From positions 1 through 64,000 of the forward strand of contig JAJDTI010000081.1 of assembly GCA_022827245.1 (NCBI GenBank): DNA of 64,000 nucleotides, in the 5' to 3' direction. This DNA comes from Pseudomonadales bacterium. Its GTDB lineage: Bacteria; Pseudomonadota; Gammaproteobacteria; Pseudomonadales; Azotimanducaceae. Every line of letters begins with the position of its first letter. Position 1 is the stretch's first letter. The notes below the pieces were generated by a model. It was not told the origin of the DNA, ran no database searches, and saw nothing but the letters and a program-made list of their open reading frames with translations. Positions 1-8,089 of this stretch are shown piece by piece. Made by a program: the position numbers and the translations under genes.

Positions 1-34
1 CGGTGCCGACGGACTGGGCAAGCTGCTGAAGGGC

Positions 35-775
35 ATGCCGATGACGCAGTCACCCTACATCGCGGAGGATCCCCTCTATCCGAGTTCGGACGGCCAGCCG
101 TTGGCTGAGAACGACTGGCAGTTGCGGGCGATCCTGGACGCGGTCGCCGTCCTCGACGAGCACTTCGCGGACCGTCCCGACGTCTATGTCTCGGGCGACC
201 TGCTCATCTACTACGAAGAGGGCAATCCGCGGAAGTGTGTCGCCCCGGACGTCTTCGTCGTGTTCGGTGCGGCCAAGCACAACCGGATGATCTACAAGCT
301 CTGGGCCGAGCCGAAGGCCCCCGACTTCGTGCTCGAGGTGGCGTCGGAGAACACCTGGCAGCAGGACGAGGGACCGAAGCGTGCGCTGTACGCGGAGCTC
401 GGGATTCGGGAGTACTGGATGTTCGATCCCAGGGACGAGTACTTCGACCCGCCGCTCCGGGGCTTCACGTTGGAGGACGGCGGCTACCGGCTCCTGCCGG
501 CTCGGGTGGAGAGCGGCCAGCGCGTGTTCCGCAGCGAGGCGCTCGAGCTGGATCTGAGAATGCAGGGCGGGCGGCTCTGGTTCCGGGACCCGGCGACGGG
601 GCAGGACCTGCGGACGCTGCGGGACGTGAGTGCAGCGCTCCGCGACGAGAGGGCCGCACTCCGCGACGAGAGGGCCGCGCTCCGCGACGAGAGGGCCGCG
701 CACCGGGAATCGCGGGCGCGCATGGCCGAGCTGGAAGCTCGCCTGCGGGCGCTGGAGTCCGGCGAGCCAGGTTGA
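35..775 (+). CDS. Uma2 family endonuclease-like protein with heptad-repeat tail
   Basis: Uma2 (DUF820) proteins have a PD-(D/E)XK-type nuclease fold, and their cellular role is mostly unknown. The expected pattern is visible: APDVFVV, then PDFVLEVASENT, then a conserved K/Y region ending EYWMFDP. The last 50 or so residues are three ALRDERA heptads plus a charged helix, likely a coiled coil. The reading frame is open to the left window edge, so the true start could lie before base 1. Within the window, ATG 35 or ATG 41 (protein beginning MTQSPY) are the candidates; the second looks more like the family start. Uma2 genes are often multicopy and mobile, but no second copy is seen here. The family call is confident; the function is not. 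Confidence 0.85.
   Translation: MPMTQSPYIAEDPLYPSSDGQPLAENDWQLRAILDAVAVLDEHFADRPDVYVSGDLLIYYEEGNPRKCVAPDVFVVFGAAKHNRMIYKLWAEPKAPDFVLEVASENTWQQDEGPKRALYAELGIREYWMFDPRDEYFDPPLRGFTLEDGGYRLLPARVESGQRVFRSEALELDLRMQGGRLWFRDPATGQDLRTLRDVSAALRDERAALRDERAALRDERAAHRESRARMAELEARLRALESGEPG
635..697 (+). repeat. Three tandem 21-bp repeats inside the Uma2 gene
   Basis: Three head-to-tail copies of a 21-base unit (635-655, 656-676, 677-697) differ at only one position. Each encodes the heptad ALRDERA. The period of seven residues fits a coiled coil, and the near identity suggests recent expansion by slippage. Confidence 0.85.
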
Positions 776-803
776 AGCAGGCGGCGAGGACTCGCTCGCC
801 GCG

Positions 804-1472
804 TCAGGCGCCCACTTCCCGCTCCGGGCCCACCTGCGCGCGCATGAGGAGCCGGCCGTCGCGCCGATACACGGCCAGTGCGTCCAGGAACTCCACCGTC
901 CCGTACTCCTCGGAGGCTCCCAGCAACCGGTCGCGCACCATGTGCACGGTCAGGTCGTGGGTGACGCAGAGGTCGATCTGCCGCTCCGCCACGGGGTGAT
1001 CGAGCTTGGCCGCGACGATGTCGAGCACGAGCCGCGCCGCCTGGTCGGCGGGGATCATGGCGTCGCGCGGCAGTTCGCCTGCCACCCACCGCTCGATGAA
1101 ACCGTCCATCCCTGCCGCGCCCTGCAGGGCGCGGAACATCTTCATCTGGTCGAGGACATAGAAGACGCCGAGGCCCTCCACGGGCCGCACGCGGGTCGCT
1201 TCTCCACCCTTCGAAGCATGGCCGAGCAGTGCGAGCTGCGCGGTCTCGATGCACCGTTCCGGGGGCGACGCATAGCCGCGCAGGGTGTGGGACTTCGGCA
1301 ACTCCTCGCCGAGACGGCGCGACAGGTCGCGGCCCTCGTCCGTCAGCGGGTTCACGAGATCGTGGACGTTGGGATTGAACTCGCGCGCCGAGTGACGCAT
1401 CAGGAGCGCCACGTGGTCCACGCCGCTTGCGGCCAGGTCGCGGACGGTCTGGATGGTGGCGTCGCCGAACAT
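804..1472 (-). CDS. Histidine phosphatase (phosphoglycerate mutase-like) family protein
   Basis: Members of this superfamily transfer phosphate through a catalytic histidine. The N-terminal LLMRHSAREF supplies the RH motif with the phospho-accepting His, and CVTHDLT near residue 175 supplies the second catalytic His. The length of 222 aa is typical of small bacterial members. The start ATG 1472 follows a clear AAAGGGGA ribosome site. It is divergent from the SDR gene at 1562 and convergent with the Uma2 gene. The substrate cannot be told from sequence; a small phosphometabolite or a phosphoprotein is possible. Confidence 0.85.
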   Translation of the reverse strand: MFGDATIQTVRDLAASGVDHVALLMRHSAREFNPNVHDLVNPLTDEGRDLSRRLGEELPKSHTLRGYASPPERCIETAQLALLGHASKGGEATRVRPVEGLGVFYVLDQMKMFRALQGAAGMDGFIERWVAGELPRDAMIPADQAARLVLDIVAAKLDHPVAERQIDLCVTHDLTVHMVRDRLLGASEEYGTVEFLDALAVYRRDGRLLMRAQVGPEREVGA

Positions 1473-1561
1473 TCCCCTTTAGTATCCCACGGCTTTGCGC
1501 AGCGGACGCCCATCGGCGGCAGTCGCCGAAACCCCGGGCGTCGTACCCGAAGGAGGATCGC

Positions 1562-2482
1562 ATGGGACGTTTGGACGGCAAGATCGCCGTGGTGACCGGC
1601 GCGGGCCGGGGGATCGGGCGCGAGATCGCGTTGCTCATGGCGTCGGAAGGCGCGAAAGTCGTGGTGAACGACCTCGGTGGCGCGACCGACGGCACCGGGG
1701 GCGGCACGATCGCCCAGGAAGTCGCCGACGAGATCGTCGCGGCCGGGGGCGAAGCGGCGGCGAACACGCAGTCCGTGGCGACGGTCGAAGGCGGTGCGTC
1801 CCTGCTCGCGACGGCCGTCGAGAGCTTCGGCGGCATGGACATCCTGGTGAACAACGCCGGCATCCTGCGCGACAAGTCGATCTTCAACATGGAAGAGTCC
1901 GACTGGGACGCGGTGCTTGCGGTACACCTGAAGGGCCACTACTGCTGCTCGCGCCCGTTCGCGAAGTACCTGCGGGAGACGGGGCGGACGGGGTGCCGCA
2001 TCATCAACTTCTCGAGCGTGTCCGGGCTCTTCGGCAACTTCGGACAGGCCAACTACGGCGCCGCGAAGGCCGGCATCGCCGGGTTCTCGCGGGTGCTCTC
2101 CATCGAACTCGCCAAATACGGCTGCACGGTCAACACGATCTCGCCGGGCGCGCTCACGCGCATGACGATTCCGCTGCGTGACGCACGGGGAGAAGAAACG
2201 ACCCAGCAGGATCTCGATACCGGCGGACCGCAGCACATCGCGCCGGTGGTAGCGTGGCTCTGCACGGACGAGGCGGCGGGCATCTCCAACCAGATCATCC
2301 ACTGCGCCAGCGGGCTCGTCGGCATCATGCAGCAGCCGGCCATCATCAAGAGCTTCCGCAAGCCGGACCAGGGCCTCTGGACCCTGGACGACCTCGACGA
2401 CTACATGCCGCAGCTCGTGGAGGCGCGCCAGGCCAACGTCGACGCCGCCCAGCAGTCGAGCGCGGCCGTCGAGATCGCCTGA
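1562..2482 (+). CDS. SDR family oxidoreductase, similar to the hydroxyacyl-CoA dehydrogenase domain of multifunctional enzyme 2
   Basis: A short-chain dehydrogenase of 306 aa. TGAGRGIG (residues 12-19) binds the dinucleotide, NNAG is at 97-100, serine is near 151-154, and the catalytic YxxxK is Y165/K169. The loop VVNDLGGATDGTGGG after the second strand is characteristic of the peroxisomal type-2 (3R)-hydroxyacyl-CoA dehydrogenase branch, so an acyl-CoA substrate is likely by inference. The start at ATG 1562 is chosen because AGGAGGA sits at 1551-1557, although the frame stays open upstream. It is followed 15 bases later by the alpha/beta hydrolase and probably cotranscribed with it. Confidence 0.88.
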   Translation: MGRLDGKIAVVTGAGRGIGREIALLMASEGAKVVVNDLGGATDGTGGGTIAQEVADEIVAAGGEAAANTQSVATVEGGASLLATAVESFGGMDILVNNAGILRDKSIFNMEESDWDAVLAVHLKGHYCCSRPFAKYLRETGRTGCRIINFSSVSGLFGNFGQANYGAAKAGIAGFSRVLSIELAKYGCTVNTISPGALTRMTIPLRDARGEETTQQDLDTGGPQHIAPVVAWLCTDEAAGISNQIIHCASGLVGIMQQPAIIKSFRKPDQGLWTLDDLDDYMPQLVEARQANVDAAQQSSAAVEIA

Positions 2483-2497
2483 GACGGGAGGGGGACG

Positions 2498-3433
2498 ATG
2501 CGCAACGCCAGTGACTACCAGCGGGTACAGACGAACGGGGTGACGCTGGCGGTCCACGAGCACGGCTCGGGGAAGCCGGTCGTCCTCTGCCACGGCTGGC
2601 CGGAGATGGGTTGGTCCTGGCGCCACCAGGTCGGTCCGCTGGCCGGGGCGGGCTATCGGGCGATCGTGCCCAACCAGCGGGGATACTGGCTCTCGGATCG
2701 CCCGGAAGCGGTCGAGGACTACGACATCAATGCCCTGACCGGCGATCTCGTCGGCCTGCTCGATCACTACGGGGAGGAGCAGGCGGTCTTCGTCGGGCAC
2801 GACTGGGGCGCCATCGTGGTCTGGGCCATGGCCCAGTTGCATCCCGACCGGGTGGCGGGGGTCATCAACCTCAGCGTCCCGTTCATGGAGCGCGGGCCGA
2901 CCGAGTGGGTCGGCTTCTGGGAGTCGCAGCTCGGCGGCGATTTCTACATCGTGCACTTCAACCGCCAGCCGGGCGTCGCGGATGCCGCCTTCGAGGCGAA
3001 CACGCGACAGTTCCTGCGCAACATCTACCGGGCGGAGCAGTGGAAGGAGCCGGCCCCGCCGCCGCAACCGGGCATGCCGCTGATCAACCTCGCAAAGCAG
3101 GCGGAGCCCCGCGGCAAGGCCTTCATGGACGAGGGGGAGCTGGACGTGTTCGTCGAGGGGTTCGAGGAGAGCGGCTTCACCGGCGGCATCAACTGGTACC
3201 GCAACTTCACGCGCAACTGGAACATCCTGGGGGACGCGCCGCAGGTCGTCGACGCGCCCACGCTGATGATCTACGGCCAGTACGACATGGTCCCGAAGTC
3301 GGCGAGCCTCGAGCGGCACGTCCCGAACGTCGAGGTCCACACGCTCGAGTGCGGGCACTGGATCCAGCAGGAGAAGCGCGCGGAGACCAATGCGTTGATG
3401 CTGGATTGGCTGGGGCGGCACTACCCGGCGTAA
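2498..3433 (+). CDS. Alpha/beta hydrolase, epoxide hydrolase-like
   Basis: A 311-aa alpha/beta hydrolase. HGWPE at 32-36 is the oxyanion motif typical of soluble epoxide hydrolases. GHDWGA around 100-105 holds the Asp nucleophile (D102), and GHW near residue 287 supplies the catalytic His. Asp as nucleophile points to epoxide or halide chemistry rather than ester hydrolysis. The usual RGYGxS cap motif is changed to RGYWLS, so the active-site pocket may be altered. The gene sits 15 bases after the SDR with a purine-rich GAGGGGGACG ribosome site. The substrate is unknown. Confidence 0.87.
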   Translation: MRNASDYQRVQTNGVTLAVHEHGSGKPVVLCHGWPEMGWSWRHQVGPLAGAGYRAIVPNQRGYWLSDRPEAVEDYDINALTGDLVGLLDHYGEEQAVFVGHDWGAIVVWAMAQLHPDRVAGVINLSVPFMERGPTEWVGFWESQLGGDFYIVHFNRQPGVADAAFEANTRQFLRNIYRAEQWKEPAPPPQPGMPLINLAKQAEPRGKAFMDEGELDVFVEGFEESGFTGGINWYRNFTRNWNILGDAPQVVDAPTLMIYGQYDMVPKSASLERHVPNVEVHTLECGHWIQQEKRAETNALMLDWLGRHYPA

Positions 3434-3440
3434 CAACCGC

Positions 3441-3461
3441 GGCGGGCGACGCCCCGCCTAC
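3441..3461 (-). repeat. GTAG-type REP palindrome supplying the stop codon of the barrel gene
   Basis: Read on the minus strand it begins GTAG (3461-3458) and continues into a GC palindrome, GCGGG...CCCGC. The TAG of this GTAG is the stop codon of the outer-membrane protein gene. It lies in the convergent gap with the hydrolase gene. The same layout recurs at 13752 and after each TonB receptor. Confidence 0.6.
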
Positions 3462-4723
3462 CGAAAGTACACGAACTGCAGGAACGCCTGGGTCCCGCCG
3501 CCGCTGGTGACGCCCTCCACCACGGGCACCCCGCCGAACTCCTCGCCCTCGTCGCCGAGCACCGTCGTGATGCCCATCTGCATGCGCGTGTAGTCGGACG
3601 GTTCGTAGACCAGCGCGGTCTGCAGGAGACTCGAACGGTCGTCGAGGTTGACGATGGTGGTCAGGCTCTGGGTCCACAGGGCGCTCCACTGGTAGGTGGC
3701 GCCGACGGCCAGGTAGTCGCGCATCATGTTGAAGAGCTCGCCTCGGGCGAGCCGCGTCACCAGCGGATGGGGCAGGTCCGAGCGGCGGTCGGGCAGTTCG
3801 CGGACGCCGAAGTCGTTGTGGAAGTACTCGACGAAGCCGAACGCCGCGCGCTGGAAGAGATCGAAGGCCCAGTCGATGTTGAGGATCCCGGAGAAGTACC
3901 AGTCGTCGTTCTCCTCGAGGCGCGTGCCGGTCACGTCGGTGCGCAGGATCGCGCCCCCGATGGGGACGCGCACGGTCAGCCCGAGCACGTCGTCCAGGTA
4001 GTGGCGGGCGCCGAGGACCTCGATCTCGCTGCCGCCGAGAAAACCATGCCACTTGATCGCGCGGCTGGCGCTGTCGGTGCCGACCTTGCCGTACTCGTCG
4101 CGCCGCGCCACGTAGAGGAACTGCAGGTCGCTGCCGCCGAAGGCCTGCTCGACGAGGACCACGTCGTCGCCAGGCTTGTACTCACGGTCCACCGTCGTCG
4201 GGGCGAAGGGGTTGAATAGATCCATGGGCTGAAAGACCCGCCCGCTCCCCCAGCTCACCGCCTGGCGGCCCACGGTCACGGAGAGGTTGCGGCGCCGGTA
4301 TTCGAGGGCGAAGCGGTCGAAGCGGTGCACCGCCCGATGGCGGCTACCGTCATCGATCTCCCAGGTCAGGCGCATCAGCCGCCGCGCATCTTCCGTGGGC
4401 GTCTGGTCGAGGGTCTGCTGCGCGGCGCCGCTCGCAAGCGCGAACGAGTCCCCGTTCAGCCAGGACAGGGAATAGTCGGCGATGAACCGCAGGCTGCTGT
4501 CCCGGTCGCTGCCCCGGCCGGCTGCGTCGGCGCGCACGAGTACGCGGAGGCTGCCGGTATGGTCGACTGCGGGAGTGCCTTGCGTCTGGCGCTGGAAGTC
4601 CTCGTCGGGGAGCATGGCGCCGGCGGTGAACCACTTGAGCCGCCCCTTGATCTCTGAGTCCTGGGCCTGCGCCGGGGCCGCCGTGGCGAGGCACAGCGCG
4701 GCGAACAGCGCGGTGGAGCGCAC
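3458..4723 (-). CDS. Putative outer-membrane beta-barrel protein of the FtsX-type ABC operon
   Basis: I do not recognise a named family. From GTG 4723 the product is 421 aa, begins RSTALFAALCLATAAPAQAQ (a good signal peptide) and ends LQFVYFR, an aromatic C-terminus typical of outer-membrane barrels. Alternating hydrophobic/polar stretches such as GRRNLSVTVGRQAVSWGSG type segments support a barrel. GTG 4723 is preferred because GGTGGAG lies 7 bases upstream. A TTG at 4774, overlapping the ATPase stop, is the alternative and would give a worse signal peptide. It is the last gene of an operon with an ABC ATPase and five permeases, so I infer it receives or passes on the exported substrate at the outer membrane. 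Confidence 0.7.
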   Translation of the reverse strand: MRSTALFAALCLATAAPAQAQDSEIKGRLKWFTAGAMLPDEDFQRQTQGTPAVDHTGSLRVLVRADAAGRGSDRDSSLRFIADYSLSWLNGDSFALASGAAQQTLDQTPTEDARRLMRLTWEIDDGSRHRAVHRFDRFALEYRRRNLSVTVGRQAVSWGSGRVFQPMDLFNPFAPTTVDREYKPGDDVVLVEQAFGGSDLQFLYVARRDEYGKVGTDSASRAIKWHGFLGGSEIEVLGARHYLDDVLGLTVRVPIGGAILRTDVTGTRLEENDDWYFSGILNIDWAFDLFQRAAFGFVEYFHNDFGVRELPDRRSDLPHPLVTRLARGELFNMMRDYLAVGATYQWSALWTQSLTTIVNLDDRSSLLQTALVYEPSDYTRMQMGITTVLGDEGEEFGGVPVVEGVTSGGGTQAFLQFVYFR

Positions 4724-4770
4724 CGGCCGGCTCCACCGGCCGTGGATGATCGGCGTGGCGTTCGCGCCAA

Positions 4771-5481
4771 TCAAGCGTCCGGCGACGGAGCGGTCGCGCC
4801 CGCGTCGCTCTCGATGGCGCCGTCCCGCAGGTTCACCGGCCGCTTCGCGTAGCCCATCACCATGGGGTCGTGGGTCGCGGTGACGATCGTGACGCCGTGG
4901 TTCTCGTTGATGTTGCGCAGCAGTTCGAGCAGCTCTTTCGTCGTCGCGGTGTCGAGGTTGGCGCTCGGCTCGTCGGCGAGCAGGAGCACCGGGTCCGTCA
5001 CCACCGCGCGGGCGACCGCCACGCGCTGCTGCTGCCCGCCGGACAGTTCGCCCGGCCGCCGGTCGCCGATGTCGTCGAGGCCGAGCCGGTCCAGGATCTC
5101 GAGTGCGCGGTCGCGGCGTTCGCTCGCGCCGACGCCCTGGAGCTGCATGATGAACTCGACGTTCTCGACCGCGGTCAGGACCGGGATCAGGTTGTACGCT
5201 TGGAAAACGAAGCCGATCTTGCGCAGCCGCAGGTCCGAAAGCTGTGCCTCCGAGAGGGGGCCCAGGTCCTCCCCGTCCACGGAGACGGACCCGTCGTTGG
5301 GCCGGTCGAGCCCCCCGATGATGTGCAGGAGCGTGGACTTGCCGGAGCCCGACGGTCCGGCCAGGCTGACCCAGTCGCCCTTGTGGACGGCGAAGTCGAC
5401 GCCCCGCAGGGCGTGTACCGGAACGGCGTCGTCGGCGTAGACGCGCGTCACGCCCTGACACTGCACAACTTCTTCAGACAT
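4771..5481 (-). CDS. ABC transporter ATP-binding protein, LolD/MacB type
   Basis: A 236-aa ATPase with every expected motif: Walker A GPSGSGKST (42-50), Q-loop Q94, signature LSGGQ (146-150), Walker B LLLADE (166-171) and H-loop His204. The LSGGQQQRVA form and overall length match the LolD/MacB/FtsE branch that energises FtsX-fold permeases in a mechanotransmission mode. The ATG at 5481 follows GGAGGAAAGGG. It is the only ATPase in the operon, so it presumably serves all five adjacent permeases (5504-12015). The target is inferred to be a lipid or lipoprotein. Confidence 0.93.
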   Translation of the reverse strand: MSEEVVQCQGVTRVYADDAVPVHALRGVDFAVHKGDWVSLAGPSGSGKSTLLHIIGGLDRPNDGSVSVDGEDLGPLSEAQLSDLRLRKIGFVFQAYNLIPVLTAVENVEFIMQLQGVGASERRDRALEILDRLGLDDIGDRRPGELSGGQQQRVAVARAVVTDPVLLLADEPSANLDTATTKELLELLRNINENHGVTIVTATHDPMVMGYAKRPVNLRDGAIESDAGATAPSPDA

Positions 5482-5503
5482 CCCTTTCCTCCTGTGGACT
5501 GGA

Positions 5504-6727
5504 TTAGCGGCGCATGGCCTCGAGCGGACCCATCTTCATGCAACGCACCGCCGGAGAGGCGCTCGCAACGAATCCCAGGATCAGGCTCAGGACCACGACC
5601 AGGATGACGTCCTGGGCGATGAGCTGCGGGACGAGCACGTTGCTGAGCCCGAACGTGGAGAGCGCTTCGTCGAAGGCCGCGAGGTCGACGCCATCGGCGA
5701 TGGGCAGGTAGACCAGCACGCCGAGCAGGACCCCGCCGGCGATGCCGGCGCCCATGATGAGCGTCGATTCCAGCACCACCTGCAGCAGGACGGACCGTGG
5801 CCGCATCCCGATGGCCCGCATCATGCCCATCTCGCGCGTGCGCTCCATGACTGCCGTCACCAGGGAGTTGACCAGCCCGAAGGACAGCGCCCCCATCATG
5901 ATGAAGAAGTAGACCAGGATGGCGACGTCGATGATCGCGGTCATCGCCGCGGCCGTCGGGTCGAGTTCCTGCCAGGTCATCACGTCGAGGCCCGAGAACA
6001 CGTTCGCGAGACGCTGCAGGAGCGGGGGACCGAAGCGTTCTTCGGTGACCCTGACCGAGAGTTCCGTCACCACGTTGGTCTCGAGCAGGTTCTGTACGGT
6101 GTCGCGACCGGTGAAGACGAAGATCTTCTCGAGCGAAGACGAATCGGTGCGGTAGATGCCGGCCACCCGGTAGCCCGCTTCGCGGTTGCGGCCGTCGGCG
6201 CCCTGCGTGATGAGGACGATCCGCCGGCCGACCAGGGTCTCGATCTGCTCGGCCAGTCCGGCGCCCACGATCACGCGCCGGTCGGCGGCGTCCGCGAGCC
6301 CTTCACCCTCGACCGCGAGCTTGCCGACGAAGGAGATGTTCTCGCTGGCGGGATCGATCCCCACGAGCTGAATGCCCCGGGTCTCGCGCTCGCTCATGAT
6401 GACCGCCGGCACCCGCACGCGGGAGGCCCAACCGGCGACCATGTCCGGCGTGATGCCGTCGAGCGCATCCGGCTGCCAGTCCTGCGCGACTTCGAAACTC
6501 TGGGCGATGCCCGGGTCGTCCAGGTAGCCGGGTGCGAGGATCTTGACGTGCCCGTTCATGAGGTCGACGGCGTTGTCGGCCATCTGCACCTGCATGCCCC
6601 GGATGAAGGAGTTCGCGAGGACCACGGAGGCCACGGCGAAAGTGATGCCGCCGAGCAGGATCCCGTTGCGCCGCTTGTGGCGCCAAAGGTTGCGCCAGCC
6701 CAGTTGTACGAGGAGGCGGAGCTTCAT
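5504..6727 (-). CDS. ABC transporter permease, FtsX/LolC family (permease E)
   Basis: A 407-aa FtsX-fold permease. It has an N-terminal cytosolic WRNLWRHKRR segment, a first membrane helix near residues 25-45, a large MacB-type periplasmic domain, and three C-terminal helices. The second half contains RTREMGMMRAIGM, the coupling-helix signature shared with LolC/LolE. It is the most divergent of the five permeases and lies next to the ATPase, separated from permease D by 65 bases, whereas A to D abut with 1-base spacing. It ends with ALEAMRR. I infer it forms a heterodimer with one of the other permeases. Confidence 0.9.
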   Translation of the reverse strand: MKLRLLVQLGWRNLWRHKRRNGILLGGITFAVASVVLANSFIRGMQVQMADNAVDLMNGHVKILAPGYLDDPGIAQSFEVAQDWQPDALDGITPDMVAGWASRVRVPAVIMSERETRGIQLVGIDPASENISFVGKLAVEGEGLADAADRRVIVGAGLAEQIETLVGRRIVLITQGADGRNREAGYRVAGIYRTDSSSLEKIFVFTGRDTVQNLLETNVVTELSVRVTEERFGPPLLQRLANVFSGLDVMTWQELDPTAAAMTAIIDVAILVYFFIMMGALSFGLVNSLVTAVMERTREMGMMRAIGMRPRSVLLQVVLESTLIMGAGIAGGVLLGVLVYLPIADGVDLAAFDEALSTFGLSNVLVPQLIAQDVILVVVLSLILGFVASASPAVRCMKMGPLEAMRR

Positions 6728-6792
6728 GGGATCACCCTTTGCATGGGGAGGGGACGGGACGGGTTGCGGGACGTTTGCTCACTCTTCGGCGC

Positions 6793-8088
6793 TCACTCTT
6801 CAGCTCGGAGCGCTTCGATGGCGTTGAGGCGCCAGATGCGCCGCGCCGGGATGGCGGCGGCGACCTGCACCGCGACCAGCATGATCGCCGTCATGACCAG
6901 GGCTCCCGCGAGGTCGAACACCGGGGTCAGCACATCCGGCATGAAAAACCTGGCCAGCATGTCATCGAAGTCCCCGAACGCGGACATGGGAATGCCCTCG
7001 ATGGCGAGGGCGGCCACGATCGCCAGAGACAACAGGAGGCCGAGCGCCACGCCCAGCAGGCTCATCCAGAGCGCCTCGAGCTGCACCATGCGGAAGATCG
7101 CGGCCGGCGCCATGCCGATGGCCTTCAGCATGCCGAACTCGGCTGTGCGTTCGAAGACCGTCATGACGAACGTATTGACGACCACGAAGGTCACGATCAC
7201 GACCAGGAAGACGGCGAAGAGCGCGGAGCCGCCGATCTCCGCGACGACCGTCTGCTCGAGTTCCGGCAGCAGCTCCTGCCACGGACGTACGGCGGCGTTC
7301 CCGCCCGGCGCAGCGACCATGGTCCCGATGTCGGCCGCGAACTCGCGGGCGCCCCGCGGGTCCCGGGTCAGCACGGCGATGGCGTGGGCCTCGTCCGTCA
7401 GGCCGAACGCCTCGGCGAAGTCGTCGAAGTGGACCATCAGGAAGCCGCGGTCGAGGTCGGGGTTTCCCGACTCGACGAGCCCGACGAGGGTGAGGACCAT
7501 CGCGGCGACGCCGCCCTCCTTCCCGGTGCCGAGGACGATGAAGTCGCCGCCCACCGGCACGCCGAGGTTGCGCGCCAGGATGCTGCCCATGACGCCTTCG
7601 CCGGCACGCTCCACCGGCCGCCCGCCGGGCAGCGCCCGCCCGCCCAGCGTCGCGAACTCGACCGCGGGGTCGATGCCCGCGACCTGGCCGCCGAAGCTCC
7701 GCTCGCCCGAACCCGTGGACACGAGGGCGAAGGCCATGCCACGCGGCGCCACCGCTCGCACGCCCGGATGGCCGGCCAGCGTCTCGGTCACCGCCGCCAG
7801 TCCCTCGACCGTGTTCCGCATCCGCGGATCGTCGAGGTAGTCGGGATGCTGCACCTGCGCGTGGCCGGTCAGTTGCTCGGTCCCCACTTCCACCATCGTG
7901 TCCAGGGCGCCGATCTGATACGAGCGCATGAACACGACGAGGAGCACGGCGAACGCCACGCCACCGGCCGTCAGCCAGGTGCGGCGGGGCACGCGCCAGA
8001 GGTTGCGCCAGGCCATGGTGACCAGCGCTCCACCGGCGGCCTGGCGCGCCGGGCGCGACACGGTGGGCGAGAGCGTCAGTCCGGACAT
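6793..8088 (-). CDS. ABC transporter permease, FtsX/LolC family (permease D)
   Basis: An FtsX-fold permease of 431 aa: MAWRNLWRVPRRTWLTAGG plus first helix, periplasmic domain, then RTAEFGMLKAIGM and three helices. ATG 8088 is chosen because the paralogue at 9397 starts at the same place (MSELTLSP) and because it sits one base after the TGA of permease C. The 163 bases at its 5' end (7926-8088) are almost identical to those of permease C, while the rest has diverged, suggesting gene conversion. As in C and B, the periplasmic part keeps a HAQVQH motif and a GIDPAVEFAT motif. Confidence 0.9.
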   Translation of the reverse strand: MSGLTLSPTVSRPARQAAGGALVTMAWRNLWRVPRRTWLTAGGVAFAVLLVVFMRSYQIGALDTMVEVGTEQLTGHAQVQHPDYLDDPRMRNTVEGLAAVTETLAGHPGVRAVAPRGMAFALVSTGSGERSFGGQVAGIDPAVEFATLGGRALPGGRPVERAGEGVMGSILARNLGVPVGGDFIVLGTGKEGGVAAMVLTLVGLVESGNPDLDRGFLMVHFDDFAEAFGLTDEAHAIAVLTRDPRGAREFAADIGTMVAAPGGNAAVRPWQELLPELEQTVVAEIGGSALFAVFLVVIVTFVVVNTFVMTVFERTAEFGMLKAIGMAPAAIFRMVQLEALWMSLLGVALGLLLSLAIVAALAIEGIPMSAFGDFDDMLARFFMPDVLTPVFDLAGALVMTAIMLVAVQVAAAIPARRIWRLNAIEALRAEE

Positions 8089-8089
8089 G

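Noticed and set aside
484-1890. A 468-codon minus-strand frame across the Uma2 gene, the phosphatase gene and the SDR
   Set aside because: It overlaps three supported genes in other frames and its translation is low-complexity Arg/Pro/Ala.
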